A stretch of 64,000 nucleotides of DNA from Tetracentron sinense (GCA_015143295.1 JABCRI010001343.1:806001-870000); one strand, 5' to 3'. Positions 35,135 to 48,059 are shown, numbered from the stretch's first letter. Translations and numbers: made by a program. Notes: generated from the sequence alone by a model not told the origin.

Positions 35135-37540
35135 ATTTCCCTTTTTTTTTAACTAGGAATACTCTCCGGTCACTTCTGCTTAGTGACCGTAAGTGTTCTG
35201 TGAAATATTGTCATTGACTTGTCATGTCCAGGTTATAACTTGAGAGAAACTTTTTGTTTTTTTGTGGGTACAGGTATGGGAACACTAAACACACATCGAA
35301 CTCTTTTCTTTTTTAATTAAGAAGGCATGCACCGCGACAACAATTAGGATTATTAAGACTTAAATGCATGACAATGGTTATCAGTTAGGGCTAGGATTAG
35401 GTATTTCAAACACCACTCGTGGGGTTTCTAGAGGTATAATCTTGGAGAAGGACTCGGTTTTCATGACATTTTGCTGTGTTCCATTAGTGATATGCCTGCG
35501 TTTCTGAATAGTGTTTTTGGGCTTAAATTCCAAACTACAGTAATGACAAAAACATGTTTGATTTGAAAAAATAAAAAAAATTAATAGTTTTTGAGAAATT
35601 ATTAGCGGACCTCAGCTATGTATCTAACTGTCGTGTGTCCATATTGACACCCTTTTAACTTTGATTAAGCTTAACTAAATTAAGGTCAATTTTATTAAAA
35701 CCAAGATTGAATTGTATAACCCTAAGGGTGAATGAATCTTGATAACAGTTGATGAGTTTTAGAAGTAGGGGTTAGACCAATGAGGACCGGCATTTCCCAT
35801 TTCGTTACTTAGTGGAAGCGCGGTAAGTTAAAGCATTTTCCATACTTTATTTTTTGATCTGAACACAAGTCTTTAAGAAAAATAAACCATTTCTCTTGTG
35901 AATTTTGAGATATACCAAAAAAAAAAAAAAAAAACACGGGTTAGGCTCATTTGGATATCGATCACATGTTTGGGGTTCATTATGAGCTCTAAAAATATTT
36001 TTCAACATTAGATATTCTTACAAATATTATTTTTTAGGAACATTTTTCCAAAAATATTCAACAAGAAACTAACGTTTGGATCATATTTTATTAACCAAAA
36101 TCAATTGTGATAAGAATTAACTGTGTAGAAATTAATTGTCAAATAATCATTTTAACAAATAATAGTGTTCGGGGAAATCGAAGTTGAGTCTCTCAACTTT
36201 CAATTCCGACACTATTACTTATAAAAGTTATTATTTGACAATTAATTTCTACACAATCAAATCTTATCATATAATTATCACAATTGATTTTGGCAAATAA
36301 ATTCTGATCCAAACACCCCATGAATATTTTAAATAAAAAATGTTTCTCCTAAAAACAAAAACCAAGGCAATTATAGTTAGCCATAATTAACTTCTACCAT
36401 TAATGCTACATAATTTGAATTTGAACAGAAATTAAAAAAAAAAAAAAAAAAGGTCGAATGTCCAAAAAAAAATAGGATGTCCTTTGGATGGAGCTAGAGT
36501 AAAATACTCTGACTCAGCCTCTCCAACTTACCACGTGTGCATTATAATTTCTCTTAATTGTAATTAAGATTTACTAACTCTTAAAATTAAAGAAACTAAC
36601 CTTGATTTTCAAATAATAAAAAATCCGATGGGTTAGAATTCTTGGTCTTCATTTAGAAGGTGTTAGAGGCTGAATCAAAAGCTGAGCCAAAGTATTTTAG
36701 CCTGGCCCACCAAGAGGAAATCCGGTGCCGTTGCAAGAGTCTTGAATGGGACGATTACTGAGGTCACTCGAGTAGTGATGGCCTCTTCTCTATGACACGT
36801 GTTAATATCTTTCCAGCACGTAAACTCTAAGTTAACAGTATTTATTACACCGCACAGGCTGCCTGCCCCGCTCCGTTTCCTTCTCTTTCACCGACCCCGT
36901 TTATTACGTTTTTAAAATAAGTGTATACGTACATGCTTCTTCGATAAAATTATTAAAATACCCTAGGAAATGTTCATATATATATATATATATTTAATCT
37001 AAAAGTGTAAGTTTGGACGGTTAGCCTATCCAATTTAGTCTCATATTGGTTAGCCCTTACCAACCTTGTCCATATAAAGTTTATTTCTCTAACTAAGAGA
37101 TATATTTTTTGTGAGATGGGTTGAGTTTAGCCTCATGGGGACCAAGTGTCCCTATGTCAGCGTGTATAACCTTTCAACAAAAACAAAAAAGGATACGAAT
37201 TGCGTTAATACATATAGTATGCTTTTCAACCGCTACATTATAACTCGAAGGGTGTGCTCCATAATTACATGACTTTTCAAGGCTAAAATGAGAGTTACCT
37301 GAAAAGACTTGGTCCCTTCTCCGGGTAGAGCGGACAAGGAGACGAACACCTACTCCTAAGGCTACATAAGCTTGTGCACACCAATCAAAATATACATATG
37401 CAAACCAATGTCTTGATTGGTGTGCACAAACTTACGTTGCATCTTAGAAGTTAGTGTTGGTGGTTTTGTGCCAGCACTGGGCTAGTCGAATGGTGTGTAG
37501 TATTATAAATCTGATACCTAGCCCTCAATGAGCAACATAG
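35135..37540. other. intergenic repeats, including an approximate foldback MITE at 36073-36317
   Basis: The stretch 36073-36317 is a large imperfect hairpin. 'gtttggatca...ccaaaatcaattgtgataa' on the left is inverted on the right as 'ttatcacaattgattttgg...gatccaaac', with 'agaaattaattgtcaaataat' also inverted. It is Tourist-like. Remnants of the TTAACT-GGTTAAG family occur near 35640-35760 and 36540-36620. A perfect short hairpin, 'gtgcacaccaatcaa', lies at about 37374-37431. No gene was seen. Confidence 0.5.
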
Positions 37541-37544
37541 ATCC

Positions 37545-38633
37545 AACAATTAACGAACAATTTTGCGGCACATTTGGAAGCTTCCCATCCTTCCAAAAAT
37601 ACAAAATTTTGTTTGGAGAGTATGTCACAATGCCTTGGTGGTGGGGAGTAATTTAAGGAAACGGAAGATACCCGTGAAGGGTGTTTGCCCACTATGCAAC
37701 ATTGAAGACGAGACCATCTCTCATCTTCTTTTGGAATGCCAGTGTTCTCGGAGCGTCTGGTTTGGATCCCAACTGTCTCTACATTCGACTAGGGGTCTTA
37801 GCACTACAACCTTTCGTGAATGTTGGAAACAGTGGTCGCTTCATCCCGAATTCAAAAATGATAACTTCTCTCTTGGTGTTCGACTTAGTCTCACTTTCTG
37901 GGGCATTTGGATTATGCGAAACGACGCTGTTTTCAATAGAAAGAAACCCAACCTAGCTTCAACCATATGACGTGTGGAAGGTTTCATTGCCGAAGTCCAA
38001 GTAATTTCCATATTCGATGTCAGCCTATTCCTCGATTCCAGAAACAGTCGTTTGGATAAATATGAAACTTGGAGACCATTGGAGGAGGATTGGATCAAAG
38101 TAAATATTGATGGGTCAGCCCTCCCGTTGGGTATAGCATCTGGAGTTGGTATTGTGGCTCATGACCATGAGCGAAATATCCTTTTTCATCATAGTAAACC
38201 GTTACGTGGGGGTTCCTCTCGCATCGTGGAAGTTGAAGCAATCAGGTTGGGGCTTCAAGCAGCTATAACCAGGGGTTGACAACAAATTCAGATCGAATAA
38301 GACGCAAAAGAGATAATTGATTTCCTAACTGATACATCGATCCAAAATCATGCTGAAAATTTTCCAATCATCGAGGATATCTGACGATTGGTGGGTATAG
38401 GTGGGGTAGTTACTTTCACCTTTGCATTCAGACAAGCTAATACTTTTGCCCACAATTTGGCGCAACAAGCCTTAAACGAGAGCGTAAAGCTCTCGAAGCA
38501 GATGAGTTGTTTGCCTAACCAGGATATGAGGGGAGGGGAGTCTTTGTTCCCATCCTTCCTTTGTTTCTTGACGGTTCTTGTTAATGAATATCGTTTTAAC
38601 CCCAACAAAAAAAAACAACAACAACGTATTTGA
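37545..38633 (+). mobile_element. 5'-truncated LINE 3' end (zf-RVT plus RNase H)
   Basis: The frame at 37563-37970 reads WKLPILPKIQNFVWRVCHNA, then CPLCNIEDETISHLLLECQ (zf-RVT zinc domain) and WGIWIMRNDAVFNRKKP. The next frame (about 38090-38279) reads WIKVNIDGSALPLGIASGVG, then ...VEVEAIRLGLQAAI, an RNase H domain with the N.DGS start and the Glu of the second motif. A stop separates the two halves. The tail has an A-rich stretch and CAA repeats at 38608-38625. It ends about 250 bases upstream of the CIP7-related 5' UTR. Confidence 0.85.
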
Positions 38634-38869
38634 AAGGCTCGGGGGGGGTCCACTTATCTTATTGCTGCAGAGTCAATATAGTGGAGTGGAGGAGCCGAGT
38701 CTTGTATTGGTGCCTGATGAATAAAGTCAAAGGACATAAGCCACTTTTGTCTTGAACAAAAAAGAAAAAACCAGAGACAGTAAGTAAGAAATGTAAATCT
38801 GTAAAATGCAGTAAATATTGATCGGTGGCGTTTTGGTCATTTGTGAAACGGGGATCATAAGCGTAGTAG

Positions 38870-40096
38870 ATTCAGATTTCAGAGAATGTGTTATTAAAGA
38901 GAAGAGAGAAGAGAGGGGAGGGAACTGGGAAGCGGAAACCCAGCTCAAAGTCTCCAGTCTCCTCCTAGGCACTAGGCAGCTGCCTCTCATTTGTCCCCTC
39001 TTCTTTCCTTTACTCTCTATATCTCATCTCTTCAGTTTCAAAATCTCTCAAAAGATCTCCAGAAATCTGAGGTCGCATCACAGATCTGTCCCCCCAGCTC
39101 CAACGGATTTGGGAAACCCTAGTCAAATCGGAGGTCAGGTACATTTCTTACATCGACCAATGCATTTGCATTTGCATTTGCATTTGCATTGCATCTTCTT
39201 CACTTCTCTCATCGGGTTTTACAGTGAAATACATTTCATGCTGCTTCAAATCACACTCCCAACGGTTTACCAAAAAAATCACACTCCCACGGCACGGCAC
39301 GGCATCAAATGCTTTAAGAGGGAGTCCCTCCCTTACATTTTATATATAAATTAATTTTAAAATTTTAAATTGAGCTGTGGGTTTTCTGTCGGTGAGTCCG
39401 ATTTGCTGGTGGGCTTTGCTTGATTTTGACCCCCAGAAGCGTCAGGGGGCGAAATGCTTTGAGGTCTTTTTGGCTTTTGAATTGAGCACTAACCTGTAGC
39501 CTGTAGCTTCTCTCTCTCTGTGTAAGAAAGAATCGTGCTACACAGTCATATTTTTCTTTTGTGTCTATGTATTAAAGCTAAACGAAAACTAGTTCTTTTC
39601 CCCTGCCGTCATTGTGTTGGAGATGATCTCAAGTTAGGCGTGGTTTGGTTGAGGTTTTTATTTACTTGGTCTTTATTCGATTTGTGAAGCAGCTAAGATA
39701 AGTTTTATGCCGATTTGGTTTTTTCCTGGATCAGTGTGTCTGCCAACAACATTTTTGTTTTGATCCAACAGTATGACTTACAGATTTTAATCCGCCTTAA
39801 TTTTATATGTTTTCTTCGTGCTGTTTTTTTTTCCCAACTTCTATTTTTGCAGTTTTTATTTGAGGCCTCGTAAGATGATTATGTTCTAATAGAATGCAGA
39901 TCCCGGCTGGTTTTTTTAGTGCTTCATTCGTGATGGACATGAAAAACTGAAAGCTTCTGGATTTTTCTGCTTTGTCTCCTGAGTTCAGTTTTGTACTTTT
40001 GTGCTGTAAATTCTGAAGCATTTCCCTAAGAAGAAGCCCCAAGATTTATGACTTGTTTTCCCCTTTCAGGTTCATGTGCTATTGAGACTGTCAGAG
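38870..40096 (+). promoter_or_regulatory. 5' UTR (two exons) of the CIP7-related gene, with UTR intron
   Basis: Inferred UTR exon 1 runs from about 38870 to 39138. It is rich in GA and CT, has 'ctcttcagtttcaaaatctctc', and ends at CAG|GTACAT. The UTR intron (39139-40069) ends 'cccctttcag'. UTR exon 2 (40070-40096) leads into the ATG. A 'catttg' hexamer array (about 39162-39190) lies in the intron. Leader introns are common in this type of gene and may affect expression. The transcription start is approximate. Confidence 0.6.
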
Positions 40097-43000
40097 ATGG
40101 AGAGAGGATTAGATGCTGATGCGCAGCTAGATTATGCTGCATTTCAGATATTCCCCACACAAAACAGGTTTATGTTTTTCCTATAAATGAATTGTGCTAG
40201 TTCCCCCCCCCCCCCCCCCCCCTCCCTCCCCTCCCCGCGCGCACGCAGACACCGTGGATATCCTTATAACAGTACCCTTTCTGCTTATACTAAGGGTTGG
40301 TGCAGTTGGCTAGTGTCCCAGGTTTGCTCCTGTGGTCGTGTGTCAACTCCCACCCCTCGACTTACCTGGGTATCCATAGGGAAAATTCCACTCACCTTGG
40401 TATCCATAGGGAAAATTTTGAGTGGTTCGGTGTTGATACCCGAAGGGACTACATCTTGCCTCTAAGTTTATGTCTTTATTTTAGCCGTTGAGAATCGGGT
40501 CAGAAATGATTCGGGTCTCCCTTCTTCGGCTATGGTGTCAGACATCATTGATGAGGGTGTGTGGTCTCCCCCTCCCTCTTCTTTGGCTGACTTATTGGAC
40601 CTCTGGGATCAGCTTGAGTCAATTCCCTTGGATAATGAGGGGAAACAAGATGATATTATTTGGACTCCGAGTGTCAATGGGAAGTACTGGCTGAAATCGG
40701 CCTAGCATAGTGTTCGGCCTGAAGGCACCCGAATGTCTTGGTGGCCTCTTGTCTGGTTCCAGAACCGTATTCCTTTGCATAGCTTCATCGCTTGGAACGC
40801 CCACTCGGAGGCTCTTCAAACTCGACATTCTTCTTGCTCATAATAGTCTTCATCAATCTAAGTGTTGCTTCTGTTGGTTGTCGCTAGAAAATAGAGACCA
40901 TTTGTGATTCAATCTCTATTAACCTACAAAGTTAGTACCACAAGAAGAAACACCAAGAAATTGAATCTAGAAAATACGCAATAGCACAAGATAAAAATTT
41001 ACATGGTTCGGCGTAAAAGCCTATGTCCACGGGATCAACCTGCAAGTTTTTAAGTTTTTACTATGTGAATGACAATAAAAGAAAATACAAAAAATGTGAA
41101 TGACAATAAAAGAAAATACAAAAAATGTGAATGACAATAAAAGAAAATACAAAAAGGTGTATTCAATACCCGAAATCCACACATAACAACCCTTGTACAC
41201 CAATCTTTCTCTTCCACTCTCAAACACCTGAAAACCTCGCAAATGACCATTGTTTTCTCTTAACGGATCTAAATATCCCTTTCTCTCTGTATACTATCTT
41301 GTTAATAAAACCTAATAAATAAAAGAGCCTTAATTAGATCAAAAGATGATCTAATGGCTCAAATAAAGACATAAAACTTAGCAATCTCCACCTTGGCTTT
41401 ATTTACAGCCCCATGAAGATCTCTTGTTTGCGCTTTTGCCTGAGACATGTGTCCACCCCTCCACCTCAGTTTATTTATCTTGGAGATAAATTGCACGTCT
41501 CCCTCAATGAAATTTGCATCACCAATGCTTGGGATGCACCTCCACATCAAACTTGAATCAACTCACCATTAACTCAATTACATGTTTGCTATCACTGCAA
41601 ACAACCATTGGCCTTAAAGAACCATCAACTACACACTCCCTCGAATCAAAACGGTCTTGACTCTACCTGACTCGATCATAACATGGCCAATGCACATGTG
41701 TAGCTATCCCAAGTCAATTCCCTAGTCAACACCAGAGAAAGAAGATTTCCATGATATAGTTAAGGGGTGTTATCTTTTCTATTTTTTGTTATAGGTATGA
41801 GACATTTGTATGCGGTGACAGCAAAATAGAGAAACTAGCATCTGGACTTCTGGAGCAGCTCGAGCTACATTTACCGGGGGTGAAAGAAATACACTCGAAA
41901 GGGTTGAATGACAACTTCAAACTCCAATTACCTGGTAACTTAGAGGGCTCAACATGGTTCACCAAATCCACTCTAGTCAGGTTCATATTATAAAGTGTTT
42001 TTTTTTTCCTATCCCTTTTATTATGTTTGTTTTGGATTAAGGGTGACTTTCCAATTCATTTATTAACACAAGCTTTTTCTTCTCAGGTTCTTGAATTTTG
42101 TAAATGCAGCTGATATATTAAAGATCGTCAATGCGGTTGAAGATGAAATCTCTCAGCTGGAGGAAGCCAGAAGGTTTCATCTATCTTTGTACACCCAGGT
42201 AATATCATATACATTCTTCAAGAATTCACTATTTGGATCTGTATGGTCCCTCAGCGCTAACTTGTATTTACTTTTCTCAGGGTCATCATGATCACTTTGG
42301 AAGTGGGGGAACAGGTAATTATATGAAGTCTTACCTTTTAGAGAACTGTAGAGATGCAATGCTTATTTTGAAATGGTTGTGTTCCGTGTTACAAGAATTC
42401 AGTTCTAAGTAGGGTTGTCATTATATTTCGTCTACTTTGAAATTTTTTCCTCTTTACATTTGTGCAAGATTTTCTGGGTGCTTTCCTGTTTTTGGTTGTA
42501 GAGAGGTACAAAGAGAAGAAATGAATCTTCATAGAAGATACATATTCGTGATTTCGTGTGTATAAATTTTGTAGCATTCTAAATCAGATCATGTTTCTAC
42601 AATTTCCAGCCAATTTGATTTTTTACAGAAATACATAGGATGCTTCCGTATTTGTTGTTTGGTTCTGTTGTTCATAATATTAGCTTGTTTTGTGTTCTGC
42701 AGACACTTGGTCAGGTTATTTTTGCATTGTTATGGATGTTCTTGGAACGTTAAAAAGATGTTTATACCCTTGTATTGAAGTTACATAGAATGGATAAGGA
42801 TTTCCTGCCAGGGATCGACAATTATTAGCCATAAACTGAAATTCTTTGACTTTTGGGGTAATGAAACAGCTTCACTGCGGGTGATTGTGAAGCATTTTTT
42901 TAACTTTTGAGTGCCTTGCATAGTTACTCAGTTCAAGCTGTGTTCTATGGGTTAGGTCTTTGATACTGTTGCTTACAAAGAATTTATTGAGTAGATTGAG

Positions 43001-46000
43001 GTCTTTTGAGTAACTGTATTATTCTATGTGTGTATTGAACCATAGGGCCAGGGTAACCTACTGTCCCCTTTTCCTGTGAAATAAACTTCATGGTGTTTGT
43101 GTCATGCCTTAAGAAGTGAAACTATAGGTCAGTAAAGTGTGGAGGCTGCATATTGTAGTGCAGTGACCAGTGACCATCAGTTGGTAGAAATTGTTTAGGC
43201 ACTTTGTAAATTGTAACCAATGAACATGTAACTTTTATTGTTATATTGGTGTTCGATTTGTCCAGACAATCTCCTTTGTTATGATAATGCAAGGTGTAAA
43301 GGATGGATAGTCACTCAATTCTTCAGGGGGTTTTGTCTTTCACCATCTAAATCTTGGGATCACATCATTAAAATTTAATTTGAAAAGCTTTTATTTGATA
43401 TGGCATCAACAATAGGTCCTCATTTGTTAAGTGGAGTGTTTTATTTGCTCCTTATATTTGGTCTCTTTTCTTTTGCCAAGTTGTTGTTGTTGGTTTTTTT
43501 TTCCCAGATTACTTCTGAGCTGAAATTTATAATTGTAGCTTTCTCCTTTATAACAGATGGCCGCAACTTGAACAATATGGCACCAACTCGGAAAGTAAAT
43601 GCCTTTCCTCATGCATTTTTTCCTCACACCGTTTAATTTACCTAATACTTAGTAGTCATCTTTTGTAACTTATCACTTATTGGAAACTAAAAGTGATTTC
43701 TGGCATATTGACAGCCTGAAGTCCAGAATGCGCCACCAGATGCTAATGCTACAAAGTATGTTCATTTGATTGTTATTTCTTAGTAGCAGTTTTCCCGTCG
43801 CCCCATCTTGCCTGAACAAAAAATGAATACTGCCAGGAATGAACTGCTGCGAGCAATGGACTTGAGACTCACGGCATTAAGAGAGGAGTTATCTGCGGCT
43901 TTCAATCGGATTGCAGGTACTACCTGCTCCACAAAAGAGATCGCTGATTTAGCAACATTTACTCAGCATTTTGGAGCAATAGATTTGAGGTACCTCATCT
44001 ACCATAAGGAAATCTAATTGCAACTGCTGGTGGTTTTGTTTCTTCGTATTTTTCCATTATAAGAGTTATAAGATAGACATCCTATTATGAGGATTAGACA
44101 ATACTTAAATTTGATACTGTTATTGTCTATTCCAGAAATTCGTTGGGCAAGTATCTAGCACTGAGCCAAATGAACCAAGCTGCTGATCCCCAAAATGATA
44201 AGTCCATGTTTGCATATGATTCAACGATTGACACTGGTAGAATGACAAATGGGGCTGCTCAGGTGTCTACACCAGTAAATTCAGTTAAAGCAGTAAAATA
44301 TGGTGTCTCCCCTGCTAAAGTCGCCCAAGTTGAGCGCCAGAGCTCGACGGAAAGCGAGGAAACTTCTAGCCCGAGTGATGAAGATAGATCGTCTGCAGAA
44401 AGGGGCCGGCCTCTTATAAGACCTGCATCACCTAGAAGGTCAGCATCTCCAATGCGAAGGGTTCAAATAGGGAGATCCGGATCACGCCGGGCCACTGCAC
44501 TAACCATCAAGAGCCTTAGTTATTTTCCAACCAGAGAAAGGGTGTCGTCCAACATAGATGCTGCCACAAACAGCAGTGAAGATGAAGAATCTGTTCCACC
44601 ACAGAAGAAACCTGAAAATAATGCACGGAGGATGAGTGTTCAAGACGCGATCAATCTTTTTGAGAGCAAACAGAGAGATCAAATTACAGATCTTCAGAAA
44701 AAGTCCTTAGCAGATAACTCTGTTAGTACAAATAAATCTGTATTGAGAAGATGGAGTGCGGGCATGGGAGATTCGTCCACACAGTGTCCACCAGAGAATG
44801 CTTCTGAAGGTGGTGTTCAGATGATTCCCGATAGTTTAATGGTTGGAGATATTTCAAAGAATTTAGTAGAATTGAAGCCAGAGTCTGATTTCACTTATGG
44901 AGGTCTGAATCCTGTTGAGACTGCAGAGGTAGGTGCGAAACCAGAAACAGGAGAAAAAAGAGTATTTCATCCAACAGAGAGTATTGTGGCCCATGGAGAA
45001 GAAACTAATGGAAAAGTAACAGCCTCAGTGGAATGGAATCGGAAAAAGGAAGCTGAGTTGGACCAAATGCTGATGAAAATGATGGAGACCAAGCCTGTCA
45101 GATACAGAAATATGACTGGAAATAGCAGAAGCCAGCTTTCCAGTGAGCAGAGAGGTGCCTTTTATGATCACTACAAGGAGAAGAGGGATGAAAAACTTCA
45201 AGGCGAGAATGCTGGTAAGCGAGCGGAGAAAGAAACACAATTCAAAGCAGTGGAGGAAATTCTTGATCAGAGGAAGGCTGAAATGTCCTCTAAAAATGTA
45301 GGTGTTGTAGGCAAAAAAGATACTCTGGGAAGGCCCCGAAAATCACAAAAGAATTTGTCTCCATCTGCAAAACCCAAAAAGGAAACCTCAAAACCTACTG
45401 TTGCAAAGAAGGCTTTACCTATAGCGTCTCCCCTGCCTCCTACGCGTAAGTCATGGCCATCGGCACCATCCCCGAGAACTACCAGGATTTCGCCAGCTAA
45501 AACCCTTAATGGGATTTCTTCCACTGGCATTACACCAATGCGTCGGAAACCCCAGCCAACACCATCACCATCACCAACTCGGCCAAGCCCTCCAACTCGT
45601 CCAAGCCCAAAAGTGGAAAGATCCCAGCAGCAACAAAAGAATGTGAAGGGAAGTCAGACTGATTTGAAGCGGAGCTTGAAAGGCCCAGAAGAGAAGCAGC
45701 AGCAAGCATTTACAGAAAGTGGCAAAACAATGAAAACTAAAGTGCTATCAGCTACAGGGGGCAATTCTGCTACAGTTCCTGCCAAGCCTAGTTTTCGTAG
45801 CAAGGTGACCAGAAAGAGCACTGTGGTGCCCTTGGAGACAAAGCCTTTTCTCCGTAAGGGCTCTGGAATTGGCTTTGGTGTTGGTCCTGTCGTTAGCAAG
45901 ACAGAAGCTCCTCCTCAGGCTGAGGAATCTATGGTAAACGGTGGGAATCTGATCCAAGCTCAAGAGAATGATGTGGTTGCTGGAACTTCGAAGCAAGTCA

Positions 46001-47387
46001 GTCATCAGCAAGAGGGGGATCTGGTCCCACCGGTAAGTCATGATGCTGATTTAGAACCAGAAGATTCAGTAAATAGCCACCAGAAATATGAAAACACAGA
46101 AAATTCTGATCAATTTGTTACTGAAGGTGATGAAAGTTTCAAAAAGAGGGCAGAGTCCCCCGTAGAAATACAAGCCGATGAAGAATCGATCATCTCATCC
46201 ATTGCTTGGGTAGAAATAGAAGACCATCAGAAACTGCTTTTGTCTAGTGACAATGGGCCACCTCAAACTGCAATTCCAGCCATTGTTGCACCAGTGTCAA
46301 GTCCACGTGTCCGCCACTCTCTATCACAGATGCTGCAAGAAGAGAGTGGTGTACCTGAAATTATAGAGTGGGGAAATGCAGAAAATCCTCCAGCTATGGT
46401 CTTCCAAAAAGATGCACCCAAAGGATTGAAGAGGCTCTTGAAGTTTGCTCGGAAGAGTCGGGGGGAGGCAAATGCCAGTGGTTGGTCCAGTCCATCTGTC
46501 TTCTCGGAAGGAGAGGATGATATTGAGGAACCTAAAGCTGCTAGTAAGAGGAATGCAGATGCTCTGCTGAAGAAGGCTACGCTTCAAGCGAAGGGCTTTG
46601 GGCATCAGAAGATGTCATTTGGCGAAAGTTATGATCACAGAAATTGGGCTGCTCATGAGCTACTTTCAGGTATGTTTTCTGGCATGGATTCCTCTATCTT
46701 TTCTCAACTGGCCAGAAGTATTACATTTTAACCCTCAACCATTTTTTTTAATACAGAACTAGCAAGAATCTTTGAAATTCAAAAGTATTAAAATTAGTAT
46801 CTATTTTGTAGTTTTTTTCCTCACATCTTGTTTCCCTTAAACAGTTTGTTTTATCTGGCACTCTTCTAGGAAAATATACACGGCTAGCTTGGTTCGCCAA
46901 TAAATTACCAAAAGAGTCTTCTTTTTTAGTTACATTGTAACAAAAATGTTATGGTTAGTAAGAATATTCAGTTTTGGGACATTTGTGTAGCCTAGAACCT
47001 CATGCGATTAATAGTAAATCTTATGTTTAGTAAGAATATTCAGTTTTGGGACATTTGTGTAGCCTAGAGCCTCATGCAATTTATAGTCTTGAATGTTTTT
47101 CTTGCAGCTCAATCAACTATAAGCAAATTCCCTGCTCAGAGTTCTCACAATTTGGGACACCTCTCAGCTGCACCTACCTCAATTAAAGGTTAGGTTAACT
47201 GTTTCTGTTCATAGTTTCATATGTAGATCCATGAGATATAATTTTCTTTCTTCTTCTAAAGATGCATATGATTTTATTATCTGTAGATTCCAATATTTCT
47301 TACTATGTTTGTGTTTCAGCAACAAAGTCGTTCTTCTCTCTTTCGACATTTAGGAGCAGCAAATCAAATGAAACAAAGCTTCGTTAA
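40097..47387 (+). CDS. COP1-interacting protein 7 (CIP7)-related protein, 10 coding exons, 1105 aa
   Basis: Coding exons are 40097-40167, 41795-41980, 42087-42198, 42281-42314, 43557-43594, 43715-43755, 43837-43989, 44136-46669, 47108-47188 and 47320-47387. All have GT-AG borders and they stay in frame to a TAA. The N-terminal domain (residues 1 to about 120: LDYAAFQIFPTQNRYETFV, IEKLASGLLEQLELHLP, TWFTKSTLVRFLNFVNAADI) is the signature of the plant CIP7/CIP7-like family, closest in memory to the At5g43310 type. After KNELLRAMDLRLTALREELS, exon 8 encodes a long disordered region. It has an Arg/Ser stretch (about 310-325), a charged helix NRKKEAELDQMLMKMMETKP (about 513), a Lys/Ser/Pro-rich tract (590-710) and KGLKRLLKFARKSRGEA (about 975). 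The C-terminus SFFSLSTFRSSKSNETKLR is conserved. CIP7 itself binds COP1 and promotes light-responsive genes in the nucleus; whether this paralog does so is inference. The gene looks intact. Intron 1 holds LINE and LTR fragments. Confidence 0.92.
40198..40900 (+). mobile_element. LINE fragment in intron 1 of the CIP7-related gene
   Basis: After a poly-C tract (40203-40222), the stretch 40640-40800 reads DDIIWTPSVNGKYWLKSA, then WWPLVWFQNRIPLHSFIAWN, the region before the zf-RVT domain of plant LINEs. Frames are broken, and no 3' tail is left because an LTR fossil follows directly. It is in sense orientation with the gene. Confidence 0.7.
40903..41735 (-). mobile_element. copia-type LTR retrotransposon fossil (one LTR plus adjoining internal part)
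   Basis: An LTR-like block (about 40903-41383) is followed by the purine-tract equivalent 'atctccaccttgg' and internal sequence. That internal sequence resembles the region next to the left LTR of the fossil at 31942-34810 ('ataacatgg-caa-acccatgtgtagc'). Orientation is minus. The other LTR and all coding parts are missing. It lies in intron 1 of the CIP7-related gene and is old. Confidence 0.65.
41064..41156. repeat. 31-bp unit repeated three times
   Basis: Three near-identical copies of a unit starting 'tgtgaatgacaataaaagaa', at 41064, 41095 and 41126, lie inside the LTR-like block. Such arrays vary in copy number between individuals. Confidence 0.9.
46949..47090. repeat. 71-bp tandem duplication in CIP7-related intron 8
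   Basis: The stretch 'gtaagaatattcagttttgg...gtagcctaga-cctcatgc' occurs twice, offset by about 71 bases, just upstream of the exon 9 acceptor at 47107. Confidence 0.8.
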
Positions 47388-47810
47388 TGCTAAGGAGAGT
47401 TTTGAAGTAAGAGAAATGTTAAATTTTGCCTCCTCATTGGCCATGTGAAGGTTTGGCTTGAGGCAAATATTCCCTTTCACTTCCTCCCTTCTCTATTGTT
47501 TTTATTTTTATTTATTTTATTTCTTGTTGTGTACGTGTGTCGGTGGCCAGTGACTCTCCCCTCGATTCTACATGTTTTTGTCTGAATTTATGTGTAAACG
47601 CAATGTGTCACAACAATAGGATTTGTCGTCTGTCAAACAAACTCTTAAACTGTTCTCTGTAACCAAATCACTAGAAGCCAATATATGCTCTAGGATGTAT
47701 AACGTTAACCAAAACTTGTCTAATCTATTCACACATTCATTCGGTTGGCCTTTTATTTGTGTGCTGCAAAGCAATTGTACAAAATTTGTTTTTTATTGTT
47801 TATAGATTAC
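47388..47810 (+). other. probable 3' UTR of the CIP7-related gene
   Basis: AT- and T-rich sequence after the TAA with no coding or repeat content recognised. The poly(A) site was not identified. Confidence 0.4.
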
Positions 47811-48059
47811 GCTGTTTATTTCATCTATAAGTTCTATTCTTGGTGTTTTATAAAATATGAAAATTAGCTGATAGATGAAATAAACCACGTATATTAAGCT
47901 ATCAGATTGTGATTGTCTAGTGTATTCATCTATAAGCTATTGTTCATGTTTTATAAGTTGTCATGGAAACATTTACTTTTCGCAAATTGAGATTGCTGTT
48001 TTGTCAATGAGTCTTAACTTTTGCTTCTATACTATTTTCTATTTAATCTGTAAACTTAA

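Noticed and set aside
37563-38279. Zinc-domain and RNase H frames as a host gene
   Set aside because: The zf-RVT then RNase H order, the A-rich tail and a stop between the domains identify a 5'-truncated LINE.
38818-39354. A 178-codon open frame just upstream of the CIP7-related gene
   Set aside because: It spans the likely 5' UTR exon and the start of the UTR intron, is low in complexity (Leu/His/Ser-rich, with 'catttg' repeats) and matches no family.
44143-46731. An 862-codon open frame that could be read as a single-exon gene
   Set aside because: It is exon 8 of the CIP7-related gene. Upstream exons with good splice sites supply the conserved N-terminal domain, and downstream exons supply the conserved C-terminus.
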